Of a stretch of DNA of 64,000 nt, positions 16,853 through 26,078 are shown in pieces (within the stretch, counting starts at the first letter, position 1; every line of letters starts with the position of its first letter). The DNA comes from Rhizobium sp. RU36D (GTDB taxonomy: Bacteria; Pseudomonadota; Alphaproteobacteria; Rhizobiales; Rhizobiaceae). The stretch spans positions 1 to 64,000 of the forward strand of contig NZ_FWXU01000020.1 of NCBI RefSeq assembly GCF_900176345.1. The letters are read 5' to 3'. The translations under genes were made by a program, and so were the position numbers. The notes under the pieces were generated by a model. The model was not told where the DNA came from and did not search any database. It saw only the letters and a program-made list of their open reading frames with translations.

Positions 16853-17251
16853 ATGAATACCAGGTTGCTGCTGAATGCAGTTGCTCTCACTATGCTTATG
16901 CTGCCGGCCAGCCCTTCACAAGCTGACGAATGTCTTGCCGGGGCCACGTCATCACCCGAAACCAATATTCCGACCGGCATTCGCTTTCACAATGATACGG
17001 CCTATGCCTTCCGCGTCTACTGGGCGGATTTCAAGGGGCAACTGCGCGAATACGCCCTGGTGCAACCCGGCGAGGAGCCCGGTTTCAAGACCTATGTGCA
17101 TCATCGCTGGTTCGTCGAGATCTTTACGCCGGCGGGCACTTTCTGCGCCGGGCCAGTCTCGGCACCGGATACCGAGACCTGCGACATGCGCGTCCTCTTC
17201 GACAATCACGACCCATCCGTCGGTCTCGACGGCGGCTACTGCGACTATTGA
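16853..17251 (+). CDS. secreted VHL beta domain-like protein
   Basis: 132 aa. Signal peptide MNTRLLLNAVALTMLMLPAS with cleavage near SQA-DE. The mature part reads as a von Hippel-Lindau beta-domain fold: RFHNDTAYAFRVYWADFKG, then LVQPGEEPGFKTYVHHRWFV, matching the pattern N-x-T, V-x-W-x-D/N-F-x-G, L-x-PG, TY-x-x-H-x-W. Four or more Cys (ECLAGA, FCAGP, TCDM, GYCDY) suggest disulfides in the periplasm. The alpha domain that binds elongin in animals is absent, so a ligand-binding role is inferred. GGGAAAG supports ATG 16853. A hairpin terminator follows. Confidence 0.75.
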   Translation: MNTRLLLNAVALTMLMLPASPSQADECLAGATSSPETNIPTGIRFHNDTAYAFRVYWADFKGQLREYALVQPGEEPGFKTYVHHRWFVEIFTPAGTFCAGPVSAPDTETCDMRVLFDNHDPSVGLDGGYCDY

Positions 17252-17276
17252 TATCAAGTCATAAGCCACAAATGAC

Positions 17277-17306
17277 AGAGCCCGGCGCGTTATCGCACCG
17301 GGCTCT
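17277..17306 (+). terminator. hairpin terminator after the VHL-like gene
   Basis: AGAGCCCGG and CCGGGCTCT form a nine-base stem with a 12-nt loop, 26 bp after the stop. The following T tract is short, so efficiency is uncertain; it may also serve the convergent hup gene. Confidence 0.6.
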
Positions 17307-17360
17307 TGCATCTCTTGCCAAAACCCTTCCGCCGCTATGGGCGCAAAGGGTTTATGCGCA

Positions 17361-17636
17361 TTAGCTGTTGACGGCGTCCTTCAGGCCCTTGCCGGCCGTG
17401 AACTTCGGAACGTTGCGAGCCGGGATATCGACTTCAGCGCCGGTAGAAGGGTTACGGCCCTTGGAGGCTTCGCGACGGGACACGGTGAAAGCACCGAAAC
17501 CGGCGAGACGGACGTCACCACCATTCTTCAGCTCACCCTGGACCGTTTCGAAAACGGCATCCACGGCCGAAGCGGCGTCAGCCTTGGTCAGGCCGGCCTT
17601 TTCCGCAACCGCGGATACGAGTTCGTTCTTATTCAT
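17361..17636 (-). CDS. hup: HU family DNA-binding protein
   Basis: 91 aa, standard HU length. Begins MNKNELVSAVAEKAGLTKAD. The DNA-gripping arm is RREASKGRNPSTG with the Pro that intercalates, followed by PARNVPKFTAGKGLKDAV. It binds and bends DNA without sequence specificity as a dimer. ATG 17636 (after GGGTGG) is preferred to the in-frame ATG nine bases upstream, which would add MET. It lies just downstream of lon on the same strand, as in many alphaproteobacteria, but a strong terminator separates them. Confidence 0.95.
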   Translation of the reverse strand: MNKNELVSAVAEKAGLTKADAASAVDAVFETVQGELKNGGDVRLAGFGAFTVSRREASKGRNPSTGAEVDIPARNVPKFTAGKGLKDAVNS

Positions 17637-17679
17637 GGTTTCCACCCTTTCTGATTGGCATGAAACGACTCAAGAAAAC

Positions 17680-17708
17680 AAAGTCGAGCGGACAATACGC
17701 CCGACTTT
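17680..17708. promoter_or_regulatory. hairpin in the hup leader
   Basis: AAAGTCGAGCG and CGCCCGACTTT pair with a single mismatch around a seven-base loop, followed on the plus strand by TT. It lies 44-72 nt upstream of the hup start. Possible leader structure or second lon terminator. Confidence 0.35.
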
Positions 17709-17773
17709 TTCCGTCGCAACTCCCAAACACGGCATAAGCCCTGAAAACAAGGAGTTTCGGCGATTTTACACAA

Positions 17774-17801
17774 AAAAGGCTGGCGAATTTGCCAGCCTTT
17801 T
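17774..17801 (-). terminator. intrinsic terminator of lon
   Basis: AAAAGGCTGGC and GCCAGCCTTTT form an eleven-base stem with a six-base loop. On the minus strand it is followed by a run of T, making a classic Rho-independent terminator about 100 bp after the lon stop. Confidence 0.85.
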
Positions 17802-17903
17802 CGTCACTGATGTGCCAATTTGGCAAGAATGCGGCGGCCAAAGCCCCGTTGAGCATGATGCCTAGAACTGTATGCAGTTTTCGGTCACCATCATACTCTG
17901 CCT

Positions 17904-20321
17904 TTAGTGGGCGATCGCCACGCCGTCGTCGACGCCTTCTACGGTGCCGATTGCGGGCGTTTCCACGGTCCCGTCCCACTCGATCGGATCCGGCACGCGG
18001 ACCAGGGCATGGCGAATGACTTCGCCCATGCGCGACACGGGAATGATCTCAAGATTGTTCTTCACATTGTCAGGAATGTCAGCCAGATCCTTGGCATTCT
18101 CTTCCGGGATCAGAACCTTCTTTATACCGCCACGGAGCGCGGCCAGCAGCTTTTCTTTCAGGCCACCGATCGGCAGGACACGACCACGGAGCGTGATTTC
18201 GCCCGTCATCGCGACATCCTTGGAGACCGGGATGCCCGTCATGATCGACACCATGGCGGTTGCCATGGCAACACCGGCAGACGGACCATCCTTGGGCGTC
18301 GCACCTTCCGGCACGTGCACGTGGATATCGGCCTTGTCGAAGCGTGGAGGCTCGATGCCGAAATCGACAGCGCGCGAGCGGACATAGGATGCCGCAGCCG
18401 AAATCGATTCCTTCATCACTTCCTTGAGGTTGCCGGTGACCGTCATGCGGCCCTTGCCCGGCATCATCACGCCTTCGATGGTCAGCAGCTCGCCACCCAC
18501 TTCGGTCCAGGCCAGACCGGTGACGATACCGACCTGATCCTCGCCCTCGGCTTCGCCATGACGGTAACGCGGCACGCCGAGATACTCGTTGATGTTGGCT
18601 GCCGTGACCGCGACCGACTTGGTCTTGCCCTTCAGGATCTCCGTCACAGCCTTGCGAGCAAGCTTCATCAGCTCCCGCTCGAAACTGCGAACGCCGGCCT
18701 CGCGGGTGTACTGCTGGATGATCGCCTTGATGGCATCATCACCCACCGAAAACTCCTCGGGCCGAAGCGCGTGCTCCTTGATGGCCTTGGGCAGAAGATG
18801 CCGCCGGGCAATCTCCAGCTTCTCGTCTTCGGTATAGCCGGCGATCCTGATGATCTCCATGCGGTCCATCAGCGGACCCGGGATATTCAGGGTATTGGCC
18901 GTGGTGATGAACATCACGTTGGACAGGTCGTATTCGACCTCCAGGTAATGGTCCATGAACGTGCTGTTCTGTTCCGGATCCAGCACCTCCAGAAGCGCCG
19001 AAGACGGGTCTCCGCGATAGTCCTGGCCCAGCTTGTCGATCTCGTCGAGCAGGAAGAGCGGGTTGCCCTTCTTGGCCTTCTTCATCGACTGGATGACCTT
19101 GCCGGGCATCGAGCCGATATAGGTGCGGCGGTGACCGCGGATTTCCGCTTCGTCACGAACGCCGCCCAGCGCCATGCGCACATATTCGCGGCCGGTCGCC
19201 TTGGCGATCGAACGGGCGAGCGAGGTTTTGCCCACGCCTGGAGGGCCGACGAGGCACAGGATCGGACCCTTGAGCTTGGTCGCACGGGCCTGGACGGCCA
19301 GATATTCGACGATGCGTTCCTTGACCTTGTCGAGACCGAAGTGATCCTCATCGAGGATCTTCTCAGCCGCATTCAGGTCGATCTTGACCTTGGACTTCTT
19401 GCCCCAGGGCAGGCCCAGCAGCCAGTCGAGATAATTGCGTACGACGGTGGCTTCCGCCGACATCGGGCTCATGTGCCGCAACTTCTTCAGTTCCGCCTCG
19501 GCCTTTTCCTTGGCTTCCTTGGAAAGCTTGGTCTTGGAGATGCGTTCCTCGATTTCGGCCATCTCGTCGCGGCCGTCCTCGCCATCGCCGAGTTCCTTCT
19601 GAATGGCCTTCATCTGCTCATTCAGATAGTATTCGCGCTGGGTCTTCTCCATCTGGCGCTTGACGCGCGAACGGATGCGCTTCTCGACCTGGAGAACCGA
19701 AATCTCGCCTTCCATGAAGCCAAGTGCCTTTTCAAGGCGGGTCTTGACGCTCACCGTTTCCAGCATTTCCTGCTTTTCGGTGATTTTGATGGAGAGATGC
19801 GAGGCAACCGTATCGGCAAGCTTCGAATAGTCCTCGATCTGGCTGGCAGCGCCAACCACTTCAGGGGAGATCTTCTTGTTCAGCTTGACGTAGTTCTCGA
19901 ATTCCGAGACGACTGAACGGCTCAGCGCCTCGATCTCGACGGCATCTTCCTTGGGCTCGGACAGCACATGGGCGACGGCCTCATAGAAGTCCTCGCGGCC
20001 GGTATATTTGTCGATGTGCGCACGCGCGCGGCCTTCGATCAGCACCTTCACCGTGCCGTCGGGCAGCTTCAGCAATTGCAGGACATTGGCGATCGTCCCG
20101 GTCTTGTAGATGGCAGAGGGCGCCGGATCATCGTCACCGGCATTCATCTGGGTCGCCAGCATGATCTGCTTGTCGGAGCCCATGACCTCTTCGAGGGCGC
20201 GGATAGACTTTTCGCGACCCACGAAGAGCGGAACAATCATGTGAGGGAACACAACAATGTCTCGCAACGGCAAGACGGGAAACACGTTCCCCTCGGTTGC
20301 GGCAGACGTCATCTTCGTCAT
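17904..20321 (-). CDS. lon: ATP-dependent protease Lon
   Basis: 805 aa, typical. Degrades misfolded and regulatory proteins in the cytoplasm as a hexamer. N-terminal substrate domain FPVLPLRDIVVFPHMIVPLF; coiled-coil region about residues 190-290; AAA+ core with Walker A GPPGVGKT (359-366) and Walker B FLLDEIDK; C-terminal peptidase with Ser681 in PKDGPSAGVAM and Lys724. GGAAAGGAA before ATG 20321 fixes the start and rejects a 26-residue extension. A heat-shock-type promoter lies upstream and an intrinsic terminator downstream. Confidence 0.98.
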   Translation of the reverse strand: MTKMTSAATEGNVFPVLPLRDIVVFPHMIVPLFVGREKSIRALEEVMGSDKQIMLATQMNAGDDDPAPSAIYKTGTIANVLQLLKLPDGTVKVLIEGRARAHIDKYTGREDFYEAVAHVLSEPKEDAVEIEALSRSVVSEFENYVKLNKKISPEVVGAASQIEDYSKLADTVASHLSIKITEKQEMLETVSVKTRLEKALGFMEGEISVLQVEKRIRSRVKRQMEKTQREYYLNEQMKAIQKELGDGEDGRDEMAEIEERISKTKLSKEAKEKAEAELKKLRHMSPMSAEATVVRNYLDWLLGLPWGKKSKVKIDLNAAEKILDEDHFGLDKVKERIVEYLAVQARATKLKGPILCLVGPPGVGKTSLARSIAKATGREYVRMALGGVRDEAEIRGHRRTYIGSMPGKVIQSMKKAKKGNPLFLLDEIDKLGQDYRGDPSSALLEVLDPEQNSTFMDHYLEVEYDLSNVMFITTANTLNIPGPLMDRMEIIRIAGYTEDEKLEIARRHLLPKAIKEHALRPEEFSVGDDAIKAIIQQYTREAGVRSFERELMKLARKAVTEILKGKTKSVAVTAANINEYLGVPRYRHGEAEGEDQVGIVTGLAWTEVGGELLTIEGVMMPGKGRMTVTGNLKEVMKESISAAASYVRSRAVDFGIEPPRFDKADIHVHVPEGATPKDGPSAGVAMATAMVSIMTGIPVSKDVAMTGEITLRGRVLPIGGLKEKLLAALRGGIKKVLIPEENAKDLADIPDNVKNNLEIIPVSRMGEVIRHALVRVPDPIEWDGTVETPAIGTVEGVDDGVAIAH

Positions 20322-20402
20322 TCTATTTCCTTTCCGTCGGCCTGGAAGGCCGGGCACTGTCCTGCCGTCATAGAAGGCAGGTAGAGTTCTTGCTCCCACC
20401 CA

Positions 20403-20431
20403 AGGTGGAGTTCCCGTAACGTAAATTCAAG
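20403..20431 (-). promoter_or_regulatory. heat-shock (RpoH-like) promoter of lon
   Basis: Minus-strand CTTGAA (20431-20426) followed after 17 bp by CCACCT (20408-20403) resembles the alphaproteobacterial sigma-32 consensus, exact at -35 and partial at -10. It places the lon transcript start about 75 nt before the ATG. Confidence 0.5.
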
Positions 20432-20703
20432 GTCGCGCCAGACGAACCCCGTTGCCCTCATACCCTGGGCCCTACAGCAAAACTCGAGAACACGCTTGTT
20501 TTTGGCAACATGCGGAAAACCTGGTGAGAAAGGACCGGCATGTGGCGAGCGCGTCATGCGCTCCGCTTGTCATCCTCGCTGCGAACGACGCAGCCTGTTA
20601 ACAACCGTTTTACTTTTTAAACCAATGCGACGCCGCTGGAAACTGCCTTCATGACAAATTTGCTGCCGCGCCCGCATAAATCGGTCATGCGACCAAAAAT
20701 GCA
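20432..20703. other. lon-clpX intergenic region
   Basis: Apart from the lon promoter and the clpX terminator, this part of the 431-bp gap shows no gene. Short minus-strand frames starting at 20557 and 20973 have no protein-like features. An AT-rich patch near 20600-20625 could hold a second lon promoter. Confidence 0.4.
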
Positions 20704-20728
20704 ACGGCCCGCCACAAGGGCGGGCCGT
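20704..20728 (-). terminator. intrinsic terminator of clpX
   Basis: ACGGCCCGCC and GGCGGGCCGT make a perfect ten-base stem with a five-base loop, followed on the minus strand by TGCATTTTT. It lies 25 bp after the clpX stop. Confidence 0.85.
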
Positions 20729-20752
20729 CGATAAACACCATCAGGTTGAGAA

Positions 20753-22030
20753 TCAGGCCGAAGCGTTCGCTTTTTCTTCCTGACGGTCCGAATAGATGTA
20801 GAGCGGACGAGACGATTCCCGGACGACGTCGTCGGAAATGACCACTTCGCGGACACCTTCCAGTTCCGGCAGTTCGAACATGGTATCGAGCAGGATCTTT
20901 TCCATGATCGAGCGCAGGCCGCGCGCACCGGTCTTGCGGGTGATCGCCTTGCGGGCGATTTCGCGAAGAGCATCCTCGTGGAAGGACAGTTCCACGTCTT
21001 CCATCTCGAACAGGCGCTGGTACTGCTTGACGAGCGCGTTCTTCGGCTCGGAGAGGATCTGGATCAGTGCATCCTCGTCCAGGTCCTCGAGCGTTGCCAG
21101 AACCGGCAGACGACCAATGAATTCCGGGATGAGGCCGAACTTGACCAGGTCTTCCGGCTCCAGTTCGCGCAGCACTTCGCCGACTCGGCGATCGTCTTCC
21201 GCCTTGACCGTCGCACCGAAGCCGATCGAGGTCTTCTCGCCACGGGCAGAGATGATCTTGTCGAGGCCGGCAAAGGCGCCGCCGCAGATGAACAGGATGT
21301 TCGTCGTGTCGACCTGCAGGAATTCCTGCTGCGGATGCTTGCGGCCACCCTGCGGCGGGACGGAGGCAACCGTGCCTTCCATGATCTTCAGCAGAGCCTG
21401 CTGGACGCCCTCACCCGACACGTCGCGGGTGATCGAGGGATTGTCCGACTTGCGGGAGATCTTGTCGACTTCGTCGATGTAGACAATGCCGCGCTGGGCG
21501 CGCTCGACATTGTAGTCGGCCGCCTGGAGCAGCTTCAGGATGATGTTTTCGACGTCTTCACCGACATAACCGGCTTCGGTGAGCGTCGTGGCGTCGGCCA
21601 TGGTGAACGGCACGTCGATGATGCGGGCCAGCGTCTGGGCAAGATAGGTCTTGCCGCAACCGGTCGGACCGACGAGCATGATGTTGGACTTCGCCAGTTC
21701 CACATCGCCGCCCTTGGAGGCATGCGACAGACGCTTGTAGTGATTGTGCACCGCGACGGACAGGATCTTCTTGGCCTGCTTCTGGCCGATCACATATTCG
21801 TCGAGGATCTTGATGATGTCCTGCGGTGTCGGCACGCCGTCACGGGACTTGACCATCGAAGATTTGTTTTCTTCGCGGATGATATCCATGCACAGCTCGA
21901 CGCATTCATCGCAGATGAACACCGTCGGTCCGGCAATCAGCTTCCGGACTTCGTGCTGGCTCTTGCCGCAGAAAGAACAATAGAGAGTATTCTTGGAGTC
22001 ACCGCCGTTGCTTCCGCTGACTTTGCTCAT
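20753..22030 (-). CDS. clpX: ATP-dependent Clp protease ATP-binding subunit ClpX
   Basis: 425 aa. AAA+ unfoldase that feeds substrates, including ssrA-tagged and cell-cycle proteins, to ClpP. The N-terminal zinc domain has Cys18, Cys21, Cys40 and Cys43 (CSFC ... CDEC). Walker A is GPTGCGKT (121-128), Walker [10 protein letters not shown], and the IGF loop that docks on ClpP is seen in TSIGFGA. Sensor regions and [12 protein letters not shown] follow the family order. It lies between clpP and lon on the same strand, each with its own promoter region. Confidence 0.98.
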   Translation of the reverse strand: MSKVSGSNGGDSKNTLYCSFCGKSQHEVRKLIAGPTVFICDECVELCMDIIREENKSSMVKSRDGVPTPQDIIKILDEYVIGQKQAKKILSVAVHNHYKRLSHASKGGDVELAKSNIMLVGPTGCGKTYLAQTLARIIDVPFTMADATTLTEAGYVGEDVENIILKLLQAADYNVERAQRGIVYIDEVDKISRKSDNPSITRDVSGEGVQQALLKIMEGTVASVPPQGGRKHPQQEFLQVDTTNILFICGGAFAGLDKIISARGEKTSIGFGATVKAEDDRRVGEVLRELEPEDLVKFGLIPEFIGRLPVLATLEDLDEDALIQILSEPKNALVKQYQRLFEMEDVELSFHEDALREIARKAITRKTGARGLRSIMEKILLDTMFELPELEGVREVVISDDVVRESSRPLYIYSDRQEEKANASA

Positions 22031-22142
22031 GTCTTTATCCTTCCAGCACGCCGCTGAACCGTTCAGACGGATCGCGGTCTACTCAAACTGCCCGGCCCCT
22101 TCGCCACGAAAGGGGTCAGGCCGCGTCGACCTGGGGTACTCT

Positions 22143-22170
22143 CCGGTTCCAATCCCCGAACGGGAACCGG
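22143..22170 (-). promoter_or_regulatory. hairpin in the clpX leader
   Basis: CCGGTTCC and GGAACCGG form an eight-base stem with a 12-nt loop, 113 bp upstream of the clpX start. It may be a leader structure of clpX or the weak 3' end of the clpP transcript. No T run follows on the minus strand. Confidence 0.35.
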
Positions 22171-22321
22171 CGGCAACGCAAACCCCTCCAGATCGCCAGA
22201 CTATGTCACAAAAATTCAACATAGCCTTAATACCTACATTTATCGCGTTCGTCGCCAGATAAAACCCCCTTCTTTGGAGAGATCCGTCCGACGACCGCCG
22301 CTGCCCTGCGGCGAAGTTGCG

Positions 22322-22954
22322 TCAGCTTGCGCTGACGCCCTCGATTTCCTGGCGCGAGGTCAGGATCTTGTCGATCAGACCCCAGTCCTTCGCCTCGGAA
22401 GACTCCATGAAGTGGTCGCGGTCGAGGGTGTTCTCGACTTCCTCGTAGGTGCGGCCGGTATGCTTCACATAGACTTCGTTCAGGCGACGTTTCATCTTGA
22501 TAATGTCACGAGCATGGCGCTCGATGTCGGATGCCTGCCCCTGGAAGCCGCCCGAGGGCTGATGCACCATGATCCGGGCATTCGGGGTTGCAAAGCGCAT
22601 GCCCTTTTCGCCGGCTGCGAGCAGCAGCGAACCCATGGAGGCTGCCTGGCCGATGCAGAGCGTCGAGACGGCAGGACGAATGAACTGCATCGTATCGTAG
22701 ATCGCCATGCCGGCGGTGACGACGCCACCCGGCGAATTGATGTAGATGGCGACTTCCTTCTTCGGATTCTCGGCTTCGAGGAACAGAAGCTGGGCGCACA
22801 CAAGCGAGGCCATCGTATCTTCGACCGGGCCGGTCAGAAAGATGATCCGCTCCTTGAGCAGGCGGGAAAAGATATCGTAGGAGCGCTCTCCGCGATTCGT
22901 CTGCTCCACGACCATGGGCACCAGGGCCATGGCGGTATCAACTGGATTTCTCAT
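22322..22954 (-). CDS. clpP: ATP-dependent Clp protease proteolytic subunit ClpP
   Basis: 210 aa. Forms the tetradecameric serine protease barrel that partners ClpX and ClpA. The catalytic triad is Ser106 ([10 protein letters not shown]), His131 (MVHQPSGG) and Asp180 (TLDRDHFM). The INSPGG and DTMQFI segments are typical. AAGGACGG precedes the ATG. Upstream is a CTTGAA/CTATGT promoter candidate, in keeping with heat-shock control. Confidence 0.98.
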   Translation of the reverse strand: MRNPVDTAMALVPMVVEQTNRGERSYDIFSRLLKERIIFLTGPVEDTMASLVCAQLLFLEAENPKKEVAIYINSPGGVVTAGMAIYDTMQFIRPAVSTLCIGQAASMGSLLLAAGEKGMRFATPNARIMVHQPSGGFQGQASDIERHARDIIKMKRRLNEVYVKHTGRTYEEVENTLDRDHFMESSEAKDWGLIDKILTSRQEIEGVSAS

Positions 22955-23298
22955 GTCCGTCCTTTATTACCTTGGTTCCCCCGGATGGACCGCGAGAATC
23001 ATATTCAATCGTGTCAACCCCTACATAGAGTGTCCGAGTGCTGAACTTCAAGACGCCGTGTGGGATAAGGTGAACGGCCCAACAGTGCGCTCCTGGAACC
23101 GCCCAACCGAACTCCCCATGACGCCTTTCTGAGCGGGGTGCAATTAACACCGGCTTACGATCCCGCTTCTCCCCGCGGATTGCCTTTGCCAAGGTGAAAA
23201 AAGGGTGAAGGCGCAGCCACCCGCCTCCACTCGGCGGCACATGCAGAGGCCTCTCTCAAATTTATGTCAATTTCCGAGGGTTAACCTTGTCCGGTAGC
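22955..23298. other. clpP - diguanylate cyclase divergent intergenic region
   Basis: Divergent gap of about 350 bp. The clpP side holds a heat-shock-like promoter (23023-23052) and a TTGACA word near 23012-23017 (minus). The right half contains AT-rich DNA and GTTAAC just before the palindrome at 23299. Frames of 70-100 codons here have no protein-like features. Confidence 0.4.
23023..23052 (-). promoter_or_regulatory. possible heat-shock promoter of clpP
   Basis: Minus-strand CTTGAA (23052-23047) and CTATGT (23028-23023), 18 bp apart, resemble the rhizobial RpoH consensus (CTTGAA, CTATAT). It lies about 70 bp before the clpP start. Confidence 0.45.
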
Positions 23299-23314
23299 CA
23301 CTTCTTAAGAAGTG
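23299..23314. promoter_or_regulatory. 16-bp perfect palindrome at the diguanylate cyclase start
   Basis: CACTTCTTAAGAAGTG is a perfect 16-base palindrome whose last three bases are the putative GTG start codon (23312) of the GGDEF gene. Such a site would bind a dimeric repressor, or fold in the mRNA and hide the start. Confidence 0.5.
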
Positions 23315-24634
23315 CTGGCAGACTCTGCCGTCATCCGAAATGAATTCGTTGAAAGCAATCCGGTGCCAAGCTTCACCATCATCACGTATCTGTGGGTTGC
23401 GCAGGCATTGACGATGGCAGGATTATTCCTGTTCATCTGGAGCAACGACCGCAGCCAGCGTCTTTTCCTGTTCTGGGGCATCGGTTTCCTGACCCACGCG
23501 ACCGGTTCAGCCCTCATGGGGATGCGTGATTTCGCGCCCGAAGTGATTTCGGGTCTGCTCGCCGTTTCTATCCTCCTGTCCAGCTTCTTCTTCCTTGTGA
23601 CGGGTTTGCGGCATTGTGACGGGCGCCAGCCTGCGGGATGGGCGGCAATCCCCCTGCTGCTCTGGATCGCCGCGATCTCGGTTCCCGATATCCGGGCGGT
23701 GTTCGCGCTGAAGCTTGCCGTCTATGGGCTGGCCGCCGCCACGGGCTACCTGCTGTTGGCCCTCACGGCGCTGACGGGGCGTTTCAGCAGCACACGCTAC
23801 CGCCGCGCCCTGGCCGTCATCTGGACAATCCAGGCAATGAATTCCGGCTCGCTCATGGTGGCGGCGTTGGTCCACGCGCCACAGGGCTTGAAGGACATGG
23901 CCCAGGGGCCAATCTACGGCATGATCGGCATGGCCTGCTTCGTCGCCATGCTGGTGGTTGGCGCCAAGATCGTGCAGGACCAGTCGGAGAGCAAGCTGCG
24001 GCGGCTGATTGCGCGGGATCCGTTGACCGGGGCATTGAACCGTCGCGGGCTCACCGAAGCGCTTCCGGAATTTCGTGCCGAGATACCTGAGGGGAACCTC
24101 GTCGCGCTCGTCATCTTCGACCTCGATCATTTCAAGACGATCAATGACAGTTACGGTCACCAGGCCGGGGATCAGGTGCTCGTCGAATATTCCCGGCGCT
24201 GTGCTGCCATGCTGCGATCCTCCGGACTGTTCTGCCGATCCGGCGGCGAGGAATTCATCGGCGTCATTCACGCCGGCTCTGACCAGGAAGCGGCGCAACT
24301 GGCTGAATCGATCCGTCGGCGGATTGCGGAAACGCCGTTCCAAACGGATGCCGGATCGCTCAAGGTCACCATGTCGCTCGGCATCGCGACGACATCCGCC
24401 GACCTGTTCGATCTTGAAGTCCTGATGAAGCAGGCGGACAAAGCCCTTTACGTGGCCAAGGAAGCCGGTCGCAACCGGTCCGCGATCTTCCGTGACGACA
24501 AGATCCAGATCGTCAAGACCGCCTCGCCGGAGCATCTGGCGCAAGAGGTCGACGACCAGGCAGACCGCCAGGTGGCGGTGCTTCGTCGCATTACCGAATT
24601 TGCCATCGCCGCCAAAACCCGATCGACGCGCTGA
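23312..24634 (+). CDS. membrane-bound diguanylate cyclase (GGDEF)
   Basis: 440 aa. The N-terminal half has about six to seven membrane helices (TIITYLWVAQALTMAGLFL onward), a MASE-like sensor. The GGDEF domain starts near residue 235 (ARDPLTGALNRRGL), with IFDLDHFKTINDSYGHQAGD for substrate and metal binding and the active loop RSGGEEF near residue 311, so it should make c-di-GMP. The allosteric I-site RxxD is changed to RSSG, which predicts loss of product inhibition. No ATG is available near the start; the GTG at 23312 overlaps a perfect palindrome and has no strong ribosome site, so the start is uncertain. Confidence 0.88.
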   Translation: MLADSAVIRNEFVESNPVPSFTIITYLWVAQALTMAGLFLFIWSNDRSQRLFLFWGIGFLTHATGSALMGMRDFAPEVISGLLAVSILLSSFFFLVTGLRHCDGRQPAGWAAIPLLLWIAAISVPDIRAVFALKLAVYGLAAATGYLLLALTALTGRFSSTRYRRALAVIWTIQAMNSGSLMVAALVHAPQGLKDMAQGPIYGMIGMACFVAMLVVGAKIVQDQSESKLRRLIARDPLTGALNRRGLTEALPEFRAEIPEGNLVALVIFDLDHFKTINDSYGHQAGDQVLVEYSRRCAAMLRSSGLFCRSGGEEFIGVIHAGSDQEAAQLAESIRRRIAETPFQTDAGSLKVTMSLGIATTSADLFDLEVLMKQADKALYVAKEAGRNRSAIFRDDKIQIVKTASPEHLAQEVDDQADRQVAVLRRITEFAIAAKTRSTR

Positions 24635-24700
24635 GCTGGATTTTTTGGGCGGCTGACCAGCCCCCTTTCCTGCGACTTGCGGATTGGCTAGAGGACATCC

Positions 24701-25945
24701 ATGAGCCAGTTTCCTTTTCTCACCATCGACCCGAACACACGGCGCGTCAGCCTTGATGCGCGTGACCCCGCCTTCTATCGCGATCCCAATCCAGTCTATG
24801 CCGCGCTGCATGCGGCCTGTCCCACCTTCTATTGGGAGGAGCAGAAGCAGTGGTTCTTCACCGGCTATGACCACGTGAACGCGCTTTTGCGGGACCGGCG
24901 GTTCGGCCGGCAGATCCTCCATATTGCCACGCGAGAAGAGCTTGGCATGCCCGAGCCGGCCGCCCATACCGCCAATTTCGACCGGGCCGAGGCCTATTCG
25001 CTGCTGGACTTGGAGCCGCCGGAGCACACGCGGCTGCGCACCCTCGTGAACCGCGCCTTCGTGTCCCGGCATGTGGAGAAGATGACGCCGGAAATCACGG
25101 CGCTGGCCAACGGGCTGATCGACGGTTTCGAGAAGGACGGGCAGACGGAACTGCTCTCCTCCTTCGCCGACATCATTCCGGTGACGATGATCGCCCGCAT
25201 GATCGGCATCCCGGACAGCATGGGATCGCAACTGCTGAAGTGGTCGCATGATTATGTCGGCATGTACATGTTCAAGCGCAGCCGCGCCGACGAGGATGCC
25301 GCCGACCGGTCTGCCAAGGAATTTGCCGATTACGTCCGCTCCATCATAGCAGAGCGACGCGCGGAGCCGCGCGACGACCTGCTCAGCCACATGATCCATA
25401 CGGAACACAAGGGACAGTTCCTGACCGAGGACGAGTTGATCTCGACCACCATCGTGCTGCTCAATGCCGGGCATGAGGCAACCGTACACCAGATCGGCAA
25501 TTCCGTGAGGGTGATCCTGGACAGCGGCCTGCCCATCGAGCCGATGTTCGCCAATGAAAAGGCGACAGTGCGGACCGTCGAGGAAACGCTGCGGATTTGC
25601 GCCCCGGTGCATATCTTCCAGCGCTGGTGCCTGGAGCCGGTCGAAATCGACGGTATCAGCTTCAAGCGCGGCGATCAGGTGAGCCTCATTCTGGCCGCCG
25701 CCAATCTCGATCCGCAGAAATTTGAAGATCCACTGACCTTCAAGCCGGATCGCGACGAAGCGCCGAACCTTTCCTTCGGCGCCGGCATCCATTTCTGCAT
25801 CGGCGCGCCACTGGCCCGGCTGGAACTCAATATCGTTCTGCCCCTCCTCTTCCAACGACTGCCCGGCCTGAAGATAACGACGACGCCCGTGGTCAAGGAT
25901 GTCTATCACTTTCATGGACTTGAGCGGCTCGACCTATCGTGGTGA
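24701..25945 (+). CDS. cytochrome P450
   Basis: 414 aa, soluble bacterial P450. I-helix oxygen-binding motif NAGHEAT (A-G-x-E-T type), ExxR motif EETLR, and haem loop FGAGIHFCIGAPLARLE with the axial Cys near residue 366. It needs ferredoxin and ferredoxin reductase, which are not adjacent. The N-terminus (TIDPNTRRVSLDARDP) resembles CYP groups common in rhizobia. Substrate unknown. It ends 133 bp from the convergent WYL regulator. Confidence 0.93.
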   Translation: MSQFPFLTIDPNTRRVSLDARDPAFYRDPNPVYAALHAACPTFYWEEQKQWFFTGYDHVNALLRDRRFGRQILHIATREELGMPEPAAHTANFDRAEAYSLLDLEPPEHTRLRTLVNRAFVSRHVEKMTPEITALANGLIDGFEKDGQTELLSSFADIIPVTMIARMIGIPDSMGSQLLKWSHDYVGMYMFKRSRADEDAADRSAKEFADYVRSIIAERRAEPRDDLLSHMIHTEHKGQFLTEDELISTTIVLLNAGHEATVHQIGNSVRVILDSGLPIEPMFANEKATVRTVEETLRICAPVHIFQRWCLEPVEIDGISFKRGDQVSLILAAANLDPQKFEDPLTFKPDRDEAPNLSFGAGIHFCIGAPLARLELNIVLPLLFQRLPGLKITTTPVVKDVYHFHGLERLDLSW

Positions 25946-26078
25946 GTGAGGCCCGACGCCGACGCGGAAGCGCTTCAACCGGGCGGTGATCGGTTCGCGG
26001 GGCATCGTGAGATTCATGAGTCTTTCGAATCGCTTGCGGTGTCACGCTGACGTTTCAGCGAAACCTCAGGGCACTGCC

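Noticed and set aside
17907..19916. Long plus-strand open frame (669 codons) opposite lon
   Set aside because: It is the antisense shadow of lon: high-GC third-position bias keeps the opposite frame open, the product has no domain, and lon is certain.
23507..25915. 802-codon minus-strand open frame
   Set aside because: It crosses the diguanylate cyclase and the P450 genes, both well supported on the plus strand, and has the low-complexity His/Asp/Gly-rich look of an antisense frame.
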